Part shown: positions 18,689 through 27,500 of the stretch, piece by piece | Layout of the letters: the number at the start of each line of letters is the position of its first letter | Position numbering within the stretch: the first letter of the stretch is position 1 | Source of the DNA: Eubacteriales bacterium | GTDB taxonomy: Bacteria > Bacillota > Clostridia > Lachnospirales > Lachnospiraceae | Length of the DNA: 64,000 bases | Direction of reading: 5' to 3' | Assembly (NCBI GenBank): GCA_030531555.1 | Contig: JAUNNI010000006.1 | Location: 1-64,000 of the forward strand | Notes under the pieces: generated by a model | Databases searched by the model: none | What the model saw: only the letters and a program-made list of their open reading frames with translations | Told to the model about the DNA's origin: nothing | Position numbers and translations under genes: made by a program

Positions 18689-19207
18689 CTATTTCGTAAT
18701 ATTGCCAAATTCCTGTTTTAATACCGGATGGATTCTTGTGGTAAGCCAGCCACTTAAAAGACCAACAAAGATTCCTGCAGTAAGACCAGATAAAATAAGA
18801 ATTGGAAGATAATAAATCAAAGACTTTGTCTCCAACACAACCATCGCCACCAAAATCTGACCCACGTTATGAAAAACGCCACCCATAACACTGACTCCAA
18901 CCGAATGGAACAGTTTTGTTTTTTTCAAAAGAATCATAACAAGGATACTGAAAACAGCACCGGCTGCACTATAAACCATGGCAAAACCGCTTCCAAACAG
19001 CAACCCGCTCAAAAGGATTCTCGCTGCACTAATCCATACTGCTTCTTTCCATCCTACACAGTACAAAAGTACCATGGTTACAATGTTGGCCAGACCAATC
19101 TTCACACCTGGTACTCCTAAATTAATAGGAATCAGACGCTCCACATAACCAGCCACCAATGCCAGTGCAAGAAAAAGTCCCATAAAAGCTACTTTTTTTG
19201 TTTTCAT
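18689..19207 (-). CDS. Gx transporter family / heptaprenyl diphosphate synthase component I-like membrane protein
   Basis: 172 aa, strongly hydrophobic with about five membrane segments. ERLIPINLGVPGVKIGLANIV is typical of the Hpre_diP_synt_I (Gx transporter) family. Despite that name the family looks like an ECF-type substrate-binding membrane component, and its members often neighbour apbE and Rnf or quinone genes. The start at 19205-19207 overlaps the upstream methyltransferase stop as ATGA, with GGGAG upstream. The TAG ends 10-15 bases before apbE. Function is inferred from family and neighbours. Confidence 0.83.
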   Translation of the reverse strand: MKTKKVAFMGLFLALALVAGYVERLIPINLGVPGVKIGLANIVTMVLLYCVGWKEAVWISAARILLSGLLFGSGFAMVYSAAGAVFSILVMILLKKTKLFHSVGVSVMGGVFHNVGQILVAMVVLETKSLIYYLPILILSGLTAGIFVGLLSGWLTTRIHPVLKQEFGNITK

Positions 19208-20067
19208 TTTTTCTCCCATCTTCCTGAGGCACCACATGGTAAAACAAGACCGTTGGCAGAAACAGGTAAGCCGATTTCTTCTGCCTGAACTTTTCCTCCG
19301 TGCTTCTTCTCGACAACACTGCCAAGCATATAAGCAAGCACTGCCGGCTGTAATCCTGTTGTGTAGGAATTGATCAGGAAAAATAATGGGTCATCACTGA
19401 GCAACTGTTCGCAAAGCTGAACCAAAGGATAAATCTTTTCCTCAATTTTCCAAATCTCTCCTTTTGGTCCTCGTCCATAAGAAGGTGGATCCATAATAAT
19501 TCCGTCGTAATGATTGCCTCTGCGAATCTCTCGTTCTACAAATTTTACACAGTCATCTACCAGCCAGCGAATTGGCTTGTCTCCAAGGCCGGAAACTACT
19601 GCATTTTCTTTTGCCCAGGATACCATTCCCTTCGATGCATCTACATGAGTTACCGATGCACCTGCCTCCGCCGCTGCAAGAGTTGCTCCGCCTGTATAGG
19701 CGAAAAGATTAAGAACCTTTACCGGGCGACCCGCTTTACGAATCTTATCAGAAAACCAATCCCAGTTTACTGCCTGTTCCGGGAACAAACCAGTATGTTT
19801 AAAACTAAATGGTTTTAAACGGAATGTCAGATTCTTGTAGTGGATATCCCACTGTTCTGGAAGATCGAAAAATTCCCATTCACCACCACCTTTTTTACTG
19901 CGGTGATAATGTGCATTTAATTTTCTCCATCTTTTATCTTCTTTCTTTGTCTGCCAGATTACCTGAGGATCTGGACGAAGGAGAGTATATTTTCCCCATC
20001 GTTCGAGTTTTTCCCCATCCGTGCAATCAATTACTTCATAATCTTTCCATTGATCTGCTAACCACAT
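19204..20067 (-). CDS. Class I SAM-dependent methyltransferase (RlmI-like RNA methyltransferase family)
   Basis: 287 aa. Rossmann motif I is VLNLFAYTGGATLAAAEAGA, the acidic loop is THVDAS, and the catalytic motif is DPPSYGRGPKGEIW. This DPPSY signature marks base methyltransferases acting on RNA, close to the C-terminal part of RlmI/RlmK-type enzymes. There is no PUA domain. The start is the ATG at 20065-20067 (MWLADQWKDYEVIDC), because AGAAGGAG sits 10 bases before it; the ATG at 20094 lies upstream of that site. Coupled to the next gene by ATGA. Confidence 0.85.
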   Translation of the reverse strand: MWLADQWKDYEVIDCTDGEKLERWGKYTLLRPDPQVIWQTKKEDKRWRKLNAHYHRSKKGGGEWEFFDLPEQWDIHYKNLTFRLKPFSFKHTGLFPEQAVNWDWFSDKIRKAGRPVKVLNLFAYTGGATLAAAEAGASVTHVDASKGMVSWAKENAVVSGLGDKPIRWLVDDCVKFVEREIRRGNHYDGIIMDPPSYGRGPKGEIWKIEEKIYPLVQLCEQLLSDDPLFFLINSYTTGLQPAVLAYMLGSVVEKKHGGKVQAEEIGLPVSANGLVLPCGASGRWEKK

Positions 20068-20126
20068 ATTCTTAAAACTCCTTCTATCATTCATCTATCA
20101 TAATCGTCTTCAGATACTATATTTTC

Positions 20127-20154
20127 AGTCCGACATATGCCTTAGATGCCGGAC
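20127..20154 (-). other. Stem-loop between transglutaminase-like and methyltransferase genes
   Basis: AGTCCGACAT (20127-20136) pairs with ATGCCGGACT (20145-20154), 10 pairs with one wobble. No T-run follows, so it is more likely an mRNA processing or stability element than a terminator. Confidence 0.4.
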
Positions 20155-20206
20155 TTCATCATAACACAGGTTATAAACTCTGACAAGAAAAGCCATCTAT
20201 TATTTG

Positions 20207-22639
20207 TTATTTCAAAAAGTTTTTTCGAAGGAAAGCTGGTCGAATGCCCAATCGAACTTTCCATTTTTGCTTCCAGGTCAAATTACCATAGAAATATCGA
20301 TATTCATCTTGAAGAAAATCCTGTGCGGCTTCTGTCTCACTCCAGTCAATTCCTTTTTTACGATAGATTGCTTTCTGTTTTAAAAGCCCCACCTGATGCA
20401 AAGTCTTTGTACTGACGGTTGGATGGTATTTTTTCCACCGTTGTTCCCACGCGGCAGTACGGTTATCCACTTCCATGGCTGCTTTTTCCACCGGATCCAT
20501 CTCCAACTCATATAAAAGCCAGGTACAATACTGATACCACATGATAATGCATCGTTCTGGGGAAATACTTTCCGTCGCCCAACGTTTTATTCTCATTTCC
20601 TTAAAACGTAAGAATAACAAAACAATCAAAAATGGAATAAACAAAACGAAAATAATCTTAAAGAAAAGAGAAATGTAACGGATGTCTTCCTCCACATATG
20701 CCGATTCTCCTTTTCGTCGATTCATCATTTTTTTCTTATTTTCCTCTTCCGATCCATTTCCTCCTTTCGAGGAGGATCCTTTTCCATTTGTGCTGGTCTG
20801 TGACTGAGTCGTTTCTTCTTTCTCCTGTTGACTATTTTTTTCGTATTTCGGATTTGTCTGTGACTCGATTTTATCTTTTCCTTTCGGATCCAGTGTCTTA
20901 TCTTCTTTTTCCGTATTGATTGCATCGTTATCTTCCTTTAAATAGGAAGGCATTCTCTGCTCATAAGACTCCATCACTTCCACCGGAATCCACCCAACAC
21001 CAGCCACATAGATTTCTGGCCAGGCATGGAATGCTTGTTCTGAGATCAGTGAGGTATCTTCCACCAGATATCCTTCCACATATCTTGCAGGAATTCCATA
21101 ATAGCGGAACAAAATTACCGCAGCACTGGCATAATGAATATCATAACCTCTGGCATCTTCTCCCTCGAAAAACCAGCTGGCAAAATCCTTTCCATCCGGA
21201 ATCTCCCCAGGATTCTCATCATATGTCACATGATCCTTCAGCCATCTTCTTATCCTTTTCACAACAGCTACCGTATCATAAGAACCATTCATACTACTTC
21301 CTCCAAGAACCATGCGAAGGGATTCTTTTACTTCTCTTGGAAGAATAAGACAGGTACGATTGACATACTCTGCATATGCATTATATTCCGGAGAATTCGT
21401 TTTTTGGGTTCCTGTAATCTTTTGATTCAAGATAGAGCTATTACGTTTTATTCGATAATTTTTCTTGCCGAAAACTCCCGTTGCCAGCAATGCCTCACCG
21501 GAAGTTGAAGTAGCGAGGCCTTCTTTTTCCAACTGTTTGATACTTGTTGTCAGCTCATAAGGAAGATAGAGGTATTTTCGATTGGTATTTCGATTATGAA
21601 TCTCAATCACAGACTCCGTATCGTTTCCCTTTTTTTCCTTTGAATCCATTTCTGCCAATTGATTCCATCCAGAGCAACCTTTATCATGAAACAAATTTAA
21701 GAATTCATTGCTTCCTCCAATAATGCCTGTTTCAAAATCATCAAGAGCCTGAGCCTCTCTTTTCCAGCTGCTATCTGCATAGATTGTTCCGACAAAGCCT
21801 TTTAAATAATAATAGCCGGAATTAACCCCATCAATGGAAATCTGAATTTCATTGCCCAATTCACGTTTCGTGGCTCTTCGAAGATCCCCTTCTGGAAATG
21901 TCTCATGATCTTCATGATAACGAAATGCATTCCAGGTCCGATTCCAACCATTCCCCTTTTCATTTCCTGTAATTATCCCAAGGATTATAACAAGAAATAA
22001 GATTGGTAAAATCGTCACCAAATACGATCGCATACTTGTGAATACAATACTGATCAAAATAAAAAGGAATGCCAAAAACCAAATATAACTATCATTTTGA
22101 CCATAACGTAATTCCATCAGGAATAAAAGAATACTCAAAACAGGCAAGACAATACGCGGTCTTTCATATGCATGACGAAAAACCAAAATCATTATCATGG
22201 CCAAAAGAATCAGAAAAAGGTTCTTTCCCAGAAGAGAATCCACATCGTTCCCTTGATAAAATAACAAAATACCTTTTCGCGACATAGTTTTCGCCGCATC
22301 ATGAAAATGTCCCTGAATTCCATGTATGGAAAACGGCATCGCCATAACAAGTAAGCTAAAAATGATGAGAATCAAATGAATCATTCGCTGTTTGCTCTTC
22401 TCTGTTCTCATAAACAAATAATGGATCGCAGCCGACAATATTAAAATTGTGATAAAAACAGTTGCTCTCGAATAGTTCAATCCAAAGATGCTGCCCATCC
22501 ATCCAAGAATACTGCAAACGCCCATGCCAGAGAAAAGAACCTTTCGGCTTTCTTCGAAAAGATCAATCTCATCTTTCCATTTTTGCACGCGAAAAGAACG
22601 GTATTTATTTGAAATCAAATTATTATTTTCTACCTTCAT
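20207..22639 (-). CDS. Membrane-bound transglutaminase-fold protein (TgpA-like) lacking the catalytic Cys
   Basis: 810 aa. The N-terminal half has a cluster of membrane helices, an extracytoplasmic transglutaminase-core domain covers about residues 460-560, a Ser/Lys/Glu-rich linker follows, then one membrane helix and a C-terminal cytoplasmic DUF4129-like region. In the core, the motif that should read GYCxHFASA reads GYDIHYASA: Asp500 (codon 21140-21142) replaces the catalytic Cys. H538 (HAWPEIY) is kept and the third position is Glu (E554). This suggests a non-catalytic or altered enzyme. It overlaps DUF58 by 17 bases in the classic moxR-DUF58-tgpA order. Confidence 0.86.
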   Translation of the reverse strand: MKVENNNLISNKYRSFRVQKWKDEIDLFEESRKVLFSGMGVCSILGWMGSIFGLNYSRATVFITILILSAAIHYLFMRTEKSKQRMIHLILIIFSLLVMAMPFSIHGIQGHFHDAAKTMSRKGILLFYQGNDVDSLLGKNLFLILLAMIMILVFRHAYERPRIVLPVLSILLFLMELRYGQNDSYIWFLAFLFILISIVFTSMRSYLVTILPILFLVIILGIITGNEKGNGWNRTWNAFRYHEDHETFPEGDLRRATKRELGNEIQISIDGVNSGYYYLKGFVGTIYADSSWKREAQALDDFETGIIGGSNEFLNLFHDKGCSGWNQLAEMDSKEKKGNDTESVIEIHNRNTNRKYLYLPYELTTSIKQLEKEGLATSTSGEALLATGVFGKKNYRIKRNSSILNQKITGTQKTNSPEYNAYAEYVNRTCLILPREVKESLRMVLGGSSMNGSYDTVAVVKRIRRWLKDHVTYDENPGEIPDGKDFASWFFEGEDARGYDIHYASAAVILFRYYGIPARYVEGYLVEDTSLISEQAFHAWPEIYVAGVGWIPVEVMESYEQRMPSYLKEDNDAINTEKEDKTLDPKGKDKIESQTNPKYEKNSQQEKEETTQSQTSTNGKGSSSKGGNGSEEENKKKMMNRRKGESAYVEEDIRYISLFFKIIFVLFIPFLIVLLFLRFKEMRIKRWATESISPERCIIMWYQYCTWLLYELEMDPVEKAAMEVDNRTAAWEQRWKKYHPTVSTKTLHQVGLLKQKAIYRKKGIDWSETEAAQDFLQDEYRYFYGNLTWKQKWKVRLGIRPAFLRKNFLK

Positions 22640-23687
22640 TCCACAACCTCACTCCTGCTGTCACGCGTTCTACATAATCATAGCCATCCTCACTGTAGAA
22701 TCCATAAACTTCTGTTTCATCATGGCTCATGTAATAAATCCAGGTATCCAGATGATCCGCTTCCACGTTCTCCCAAAATTCAACACGGAAGAGAGATTCC
22801 ATCTGTTCTTCCAACATAACCATGTTTTCTACCCGATACTCTTCCATGCTTTCCCCTGCACTTTTCCAGCATAAAATATGAGGATATCCATGAGATAAAA
22901 GTGCCATGGAAAATGAAAAATAATCCTCAATAATCTGGTCAATTCGTGACGGATCAAGATCTGGCAACCCTGTCTCCAAATATAATCTTGGTTCTCTTCC
23001 GGAAGGAATTCCCAATTCTTTGACCATCATCTCGCCAGTTTTACCAGTCAGTTTCCAGTGAATATATTTCATGGAATCTCCATCTCGATATGGACGAATT
23101 CCCTGATACATACCAGGATCAAAACCATATCTGGCATCTCTGATTTCATCCCCCTCGGGATCCAATCGCCCAAGGTCCATGAAATTCATATGAATATCCC
23201 TGGTATCTGGCATGATCATCAATTGTTTTTTTAAAGAGGACAAAATGGTCTTCTTCCACATGCCAAAAAGGCCATAGATTTCTGCTTCCTCCAAGATAAT
23301 TTCCATCAGACCCACATATGGCAGATCTAGATAAAATGCTGCAATTCCTTCTTCATTTCCCATCAGAGTAATATCCATGGTAATGGTATCTTCCTGTTTA
23401 TAATAAAGACTTTTAAAACGAATTCTTGCCTTACCATGAAAAATCGGAAGTTTTCCATCTTGCACAATATGAAGATAACCAGTGATTCTCTTTCCTTTTG
23501 CACAAGTTGTCGGTAGCTCCAAAGAACATGGCAAAGTCGTCGGCAGCATTTTAAAATATACAAATGCAATGATATGGATTCCAAACCAGAAGAATAGAAA
23601 AAGAAACAGAACTCTTCCACTATAATAGGAAGACATCAGGATTCCTGCCAAAAATAATAAAATGGCACTTATTCTTCGCTTCTTCAT
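22623..23687 (-). CDS. DUF58 domain-containing membrane-anchored protein
   Basis: 354 aa. Two N-terminal membrane segments (residues about 5-45) precede a DUF58 (VWA-related) domain with the signature YQGIRPYRDGDSMKYIHWKL. Members are partners of MoxR AAA ATPases and are thought to act in assembly or maturation of cell-envelope complexes. The start overlaps the moxR stop as ATGA and the end overlaps the transglutaminase-like gene, showing tight coupling of the three. Confidence 0.9.
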   Translation of the reverse strand: MKKRRISAILLFLAGILMSSYYSGRVLFLFLFFWFGIHIIAFVYFKMLPTTLPCSLELPTTCAKGKRITGYLHIVQDGKLPIFHGKARIRFKSLYYKQEDTITMDITLMGNEEGIAAFYLDLPYVGLMEIILEEAEIYGLFGMWKKTILSSLKKQLMIMPDTRDIHMNFMDLGRLDPEGDEIRDARYGFDPGMYQGIRPYRDGDSMKYIHWKLTGKTGEMMVKELGIPSGREPRLYLETGLPDLDPSRIDQIIEDYFSFSMALLSHGYPHILCWKSAGESMEEYRVENMVMLEEQMESLFRVEFWENVEADHLDTWIYYMSHDETEVYGFYSEDGYDYVERVTAGVRLWNEGRK

Positions 23688-24637
23688 TCCTTGCCTCTTC
23701 TTCTGCTTCTAACATCCGGCACACTAACGGACGCAACAATCTCTTTCATAATTTCAGCAACAATATTTTCATTGAGTCTGGCTCTAGGCTTTAACAAAAG
23801 TCTATGTCCAAATACATCAGCCACAACCGCCTGTACATCTTCCGGAATCACATAATCTCTTCCAGAAAGGTAAGCACCTGCTTTGGCCATTCGGCAAAGG
23901 GCCAAAGATCCACGTGGGCTGACTCCCACTTCTACCATCTCGTGTTCTCTGGTTGCCGCTGCAAGCATGGCAATATACTGATATACTAAAGGAGAAATCT
24001 CCACTTCCTGAATCTCATTTCGAACCTGAATCAATTCCTTTCCTGTCAATACTGTTTTTACAGAATCCAAAGGATTATTGAGACCTCTGTCCTGCATTAA
24101 AGCAATTTCTTCTTCTAAATCCGGATATCCCATAGTAAGCATAACCATAAAACGGTCCAGCTGTGACTGTGGTAATGTTTGGGTGCCAGCAGAACCAGTC
24201 GGATTCTGGGTTGCGATCACAAAAAATGGTTCTGGCAATTTATGGGTATGACCATCTACTGTAACATTTCCTTCTTCCATCGCTTCCAAAAGCGCAGACT
24301 GAGTTCGGCTTGAAGTACGATTCAACTCATCTGCCAAAAGAATCTGGGTAATAACAGAACCTTCCTTATATTCAAAACACCCTTCTTCCTTATTATAATA
24401 ATAAAAGCCTACAATATCGGATGGCATAACGTCTGGTGTCAGCTGAATTCGCTTATAATCAAGCCCTAACGCTTTCGAAAAAGCAAGCGCCATGGTGGTC
24501 TTTCCTACACCGGGAACATCTTCAAGCAATACATGTCCATCGGATAATAATGCCATCAATACCTTTCTTGTTACAATTTCTTTTCCAATAATTACCTTAT
24601 TGACTTCATTTAATACTTCTTTTACATGTTGATTCAT
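23684..24637 (-). CDS. MoxR-family AAA+ ATPase
   Basis: 317 aa. Walker A is EDVPGVGKTT, Walker B is LLADELNR, sensor 1 is VIATQNP, and the C-terminal lid contains GVSPRGSLAL, all diagnostic of MoxR. These ATPases act as chaperones for VWA/DUF58 partners; the partner is the next gene. GGAGGT precedes the ATG at 24637. It heads the run moxR-DUF58-tgpA-methyltransferase-Gx-apbE, 11 bases after the MocR-type gene, so cotranscription with that regulator is possible. Confidence 0.93.
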   Translation of the reverse strand: MNQHVKEVLNEVNKVIIGKEIVTRKVLMALLSDGHVLLEDVPGVGKTTMALAFSKALGLDYKRIQLTPDVMPSDIVGFYYYNKEEGCFEYKEGSVITQILLADELNRTSSRTQSALLEAMEEGNVTVDGHTHKLPEPFFVIATQNPTGSAGTQTLPQSQLDRFMVMLTMGYPDLEEEIALMQDRGLNNPLDSVKTVLTGKELIQVRNEIQEVEISPLVYQYIAMLAAATREHEMVEVGVSPRGSLALCRMAKAGAYLSGRDYVIPEDVQAVVADVFGHRLLLKPRARLNENIVAEIMKEIVASVSVPDVRSRRRGKE

Positions 24638-24648
24638 AGGTTACCTCC

Positions 24649-26073
24649 TTATGTCAGAGCCAAAAGCAATTTCGAAGCAATCTCCTGAACACGCTCCATC
24701 TTAATGGATGAATAATTCATAACATAAGTATTGTCGAAATGTTTTTTCTCTCCCTGATAGTATTGTGAGATTGGAACAAGTTTAATTCCTTTTTTCTTCA
24801 CATCTGCTATCATGTCTTCCTCTTTTTTTTCTGTATGGATCTTCATCAGAAAATGAACACCTGCATCCTCCTCTGTAATCGTAATCCGCTCCCCTAATGG
24901 CTTCTCACGAAATGCTTCCATAATGCGGTCTCTTTTATTCTGATAATAATTGCGAAGTCGATTTAAATGTTTTTCAAAACTGCCGTTTTCCATAAATCTG
25001 GCAAGAATATATTGTTCAAAATTTGATACGGTACAAGAATAAAACCCTAAATTTTCATAAAATTTTCGAAGCAAGGGTTCTGGTAAAACCATATAGCTGA
25101 TTCGAACCGTGGAACACAAGGTCTTTGTAAATGTATTAATATAAATCACCTGATCGGAGACATCGATACTCTGCAGAGTTGGAATCGGTTTTCCAGTCAA
25201 TCGCAACTCACTATCGTAGTCATCTTCAATGATATATCTTCCTTCTTTTCTAGAAGCCCAGCCTAGAAGTTCATAGCGCCGACTAATTGGCATGACAATT
25301 CCTGTTGGAAAATGATGAGAAGGAGAAATGTGGATAACATCTACCTCTTTTTCTTCCAGTTTCTGAGCAGAAACACCATCCTGATCCACATCAATATAAC
25401 AATAGGGTGCATTCATCTGTTCAAATATTTTAGCAATTTTATGATATCCAGGATTCTCCACTCCATAGATTACCTGTCGTCCCAAAAGCTGAACCAAAAG
25501 ACCATAAAGATAGTCTGTTCCCGCACCGACCACAATCTGCTCAGCCTTCACCTGCATTCCACGAAACTGTTTCAGATATTTTACGATGGCTTCTCGAAGT
25601 TCCATGATACCCGCACCGGGAGCATTGGTCATCAATTGTTCCTGATTACCATTCATCACCTCTCGCATGGTTTTCGACCAGATTGAAAAAGGAAAAACAT
25701 CTGTATCCGTCTGATTGTTGGAAAAATCTGCAAAATATTCTTTCTCTTCCTGATCCATGGAAATCAATTTGGTCTGTGTATCTTCCTCCATGTCTTCTTC
25801 TTCTGAAATCATATTGTTCATATAAATCTCTTTTAATTCACAGACATAAAATCCCTTTTTGGGAATCGAATATATGTATCCTTCTGCCATAAGCTGTCCA
25901 TAAGCATTTTCCACCGTAATGACACTTATTCCCAAATTTTTTGCAAAAATCCGTTTGGATGGCAGTTTTGTTCCCGCACTTAAAACTCCATGAAGAATAT
26001 CATCTTTAATGCATCGATAAAGGTATTCATACATGGAATCACTGCCAATCTCCGTAAAATTATATGTAAGCAT
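24649..26073 (-). CDS. MocR/PdxR-type regulator: GntR helix-turn-helix fused to aminotransferase class I domain
   Basis: 474 aa. Residues about 13-75 form a GntR winged helix (KLPSKRIFAKNLGISVITVENAYGQL). Residues about 110-470 resemble an aminotransferase fold with the PLP-lysine region NTFTKTLCSTVRIS and VGAGTDYLYGLL. Family members bind PLP as effector and control pdxST or other PLP-linked genes. No pdx gene is in the window, so the target may be moxR downstream, itself, or elsewhere. Three ATAGAAA half-sites lie in its promoter region. Confidence 0.92.
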   Translation of the reverse strand: MLTYNFTEIGSDSMYEYLYRCIKDDILHGVLSAGTKLPSKRIFAKNLGISVITVENAYGQLMAEGYIYSIPKKGFYVCELKEIYMNNMISEEEDMEEDTQTKLISMDQEEKEYFADFSNNQTDTDVFPFSIWSKTMREVMNGNQEQLMTNAPGAGIMELREAIVKYLKQFRGMQVKAEQIVVGAGTDYLYGLLVQLLGRQVIYGVENPGYHKIAKIFEQMNAPYCYIDVDQDGVSAQKLEEKEVDVIHISPSHHFPTGIVMPISRRYELLGWASRKEGRYIIEDDYDSELRLTGKPIPTLQSIDVSDQVIYINTFTKTLCSTVRISYMVLPEPLLRKFYENLGFYSCTVSNFEQYILARFMENGSFEKHLNRLRNYYQNKRDRIMEAFREKPLGERITITEEDAGVHFLMKIHTEKKEEDMIADVKKKGIKLVPISQYYQGEKKHFDNTYVMNYSSIKMERVQEIASKLLLALT

Positions 26074-26097
26074 TCCTATTCCTCGTTATCTGACTTT

Positions 26098-26159
26098 ATA
26101 GAAAGTATTCATTTTTTCTATTTTACTATAGTCACGTTACAAGTATATAGAAAATGAAT
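26098..26159 (-). promoter_or_regulatory. Repeated half-sites upstream of the MocR-type gene
   Basis: ATAGAAA occurs at 26098-26104, inverted at 26115-26121, and again at 26147-26153. The last two belong to longer inverted arms (ATTCATTTT...TCTAT / ATAGAAAATGAAT). MocR proteins typically bind such paired direct and inverted repeats; autoregulation is inferred. Confidence 0.5.
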
Positions 26160-26170
26160 TCAATTGTAAA

Positions 26171-26240
26171 GAAAAACAAGGCGCCTTCAGAATTGATTTC
26201 CCATCATGGCTGTCAGGAAATCATTGCTAAAGACGCCTTC
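26171..26240 (-). terminator. Terminator of the degV gene
   Basis: On the minus strand AAGGCG pairs with CGCCTT (26234-26239 / 26178-26183) with an inner GATTTCC/GGAAATC stem, followed by GTTTTTCTTT. Confidence 0.85.
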
Positions 26241-26260
26241 AATTCTTCTTCATTATTCAA

Positions 26261-27160
26261 TTATAAGTATTCTTCGCCTTTTTTGATGATACCGATTCCA
26301 ATGGCATGTGGACCAGTATGCACCGCGATGGTTGCTCCAATCTGTGTTTTCAGAACATGATCACTCCAGCCATGTTCGATGATTTCAGCTTTCACTTTTT
26401 CATAGAAAGCAGAACCTTCTTCCACATCATAGCCAAAACCTACTGCAAATTCATATTTCTTTGGATCTTCACCGGAATCTTTAAAATGATTTTGCATCAG
26501 TTCAATAACCTTATTCATGGTTTTCTTACGACTTCTGCCGATTCCAGATGGTGTAATCTCCCCATCGATTAATGTGATCAATGGTTTTAAAGATAAAGCG
26601 CTGCTGGCAACACCAGCAAGACGTCCAATTCGTCCACCATGCTGAAGATAATCTGTATTGCCAACCGTAAAGAAAATACGATTAGTTTTCTTCATATCCT
26701 CTAAGATGCGAACACATTCTTCATAGGAAACACCTTTCTGCTGAAGCTTTCCAGCCTCAATTACCATCAATGCCTGGGATACGGTTGCAGCCTCAGAGTT
26801 GATAACTGTAATTTGTGCATCCGGATAATCATCCAAAACGATGTCTCTTGCATTACATGCACAGTTATAGGAACCACTAAGAGCAGGAGTGAAGCAGATA
26901 CAAAGAACTGCCATTCCCTGTTCATGATATTCTTCAAAAGCATCAATATAATCCTGCATAGATGGCAGAGAGGTTTTAGGGTATACATCCGGTTCTTCCA
27001 CCATCCGCTGATAAACCTGGCGGATGCCGATTTCCTCAATTTCTTTATAATAATTCTCCGCATCAAAGGATACGTAGAACGGAATGATTCGAAGCTGATA
27101 CTGATCAATTATATCCTGTGTTAAATCACAACAGCCATCACTTATAATCTGGTATTTCAT
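26261..27160 (-). CDS. DegV-family fatty-acid-binding protein
   Basis: 299 aa. The N-terminal SDGCCDLTQD, the ligand motif CFTPALSGSYNCA and the GNTDYLQHGGRIGRL stretch define DegV proteins. These bind one fatty acid and, as FakB-type proteins, can present it to the FakA kinase for phosphorylation and entry into phospholipids. No fakA or plsX/Y gene is nearby, so the role here rests on family knowledge. Monocistronic, with its own promoter and terminator. Confidence 0.92.
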   Translation of the reverse strand: MKYQIISDGCCDLTQDIIDQYQLRIIPFYVSFDAENYYKEIEEIGIRQVYQRMVEEPDVYPKTSLPSMQDYIDAFEEYHEQGMAVLCICFTPALSGSYNCACNARDIVLDDYPDAQITVINSEAATVSQALMVIEAGKLQQKGVSYEECVRILEDMKKTNRIFFTVGNTDYLQHGGRIGRLAGVASSALSLKPLITLIDGEITPSGIGRSRKKTMNKVIELMQNHFKDSGEDPKKYEFAVGFGYDVEEGSAFYEKVKAEIIEHGWSDHVLKTQIGATIAVHTGPHAIGIGIIKKGEEYL

Positions 27161-27233
27161 AGTCGTTCTCCTGTCTGATATGTATATATTATATATAAAT
27201 CTATGTTTTATATGATGTAGTTTTCATCTCTAT

Positions 27234-27262
27234 ATTTTAAATGTTATAAAACTAAATGTCAA
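27234..27262 (-). promoter_or_regulatory. Promoter of the degV gene
   Basis: Minus-strand consensus TTGACA (27257-27262), 17-base spacer, TAAAAT (27234-27239). About 75 bases before the start codon. Confidence 0.7.
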
Positions 27263-27290
27263 CATATCGGACAAGATAGGTTCTAAGGAA

Positions 27291-27500
27291 TTATTCTACA
27301 GATTTTACTTCATAACCTGCATCAACAACTGCTTTTGCAAGAGCATCTTTGCTGATGGATTCTGGAGCTTCAACAGTAGCTGTACCAGCTTCAAGATTAA
27401 CGTCAGCTGTAGCACCTTCAAATGCTTCTAAAGCTTCTTTTACGTGTTTTACACACATTTTACACATCATACCTTCGATTTTTAATGTAGTTGTCATCAT
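27291..27500 (-). CDS. Nested in-frame CopZ-like metallochaperone cistron inside the copA 3' end
   Basis: Within the copA frame, AAGGAGG (27505-27511) stands 4 bases before an ATG at 27498-27500 and 7 before a second ATG at 27495-27497. Translation from either gives a 68-69 aa HMA protein beginning MTTTLKIEGMMCKMC, the size and motif (CxxC) of CopZ copper chaperones. In the long frame the same bases encode the linker EIQGGN. So the cell may make both a CopA-HMA fusion and a free chaperone. Sequence shows the signals; dual expression is inference. Confidence 0.65.
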   Translation of the reverse strand: MMTTTLKIEGMMCKMCVKHVKEALEAFEGATADVNLEAGTATVEAPESISKDALAKAVVDAGYEVKSVE

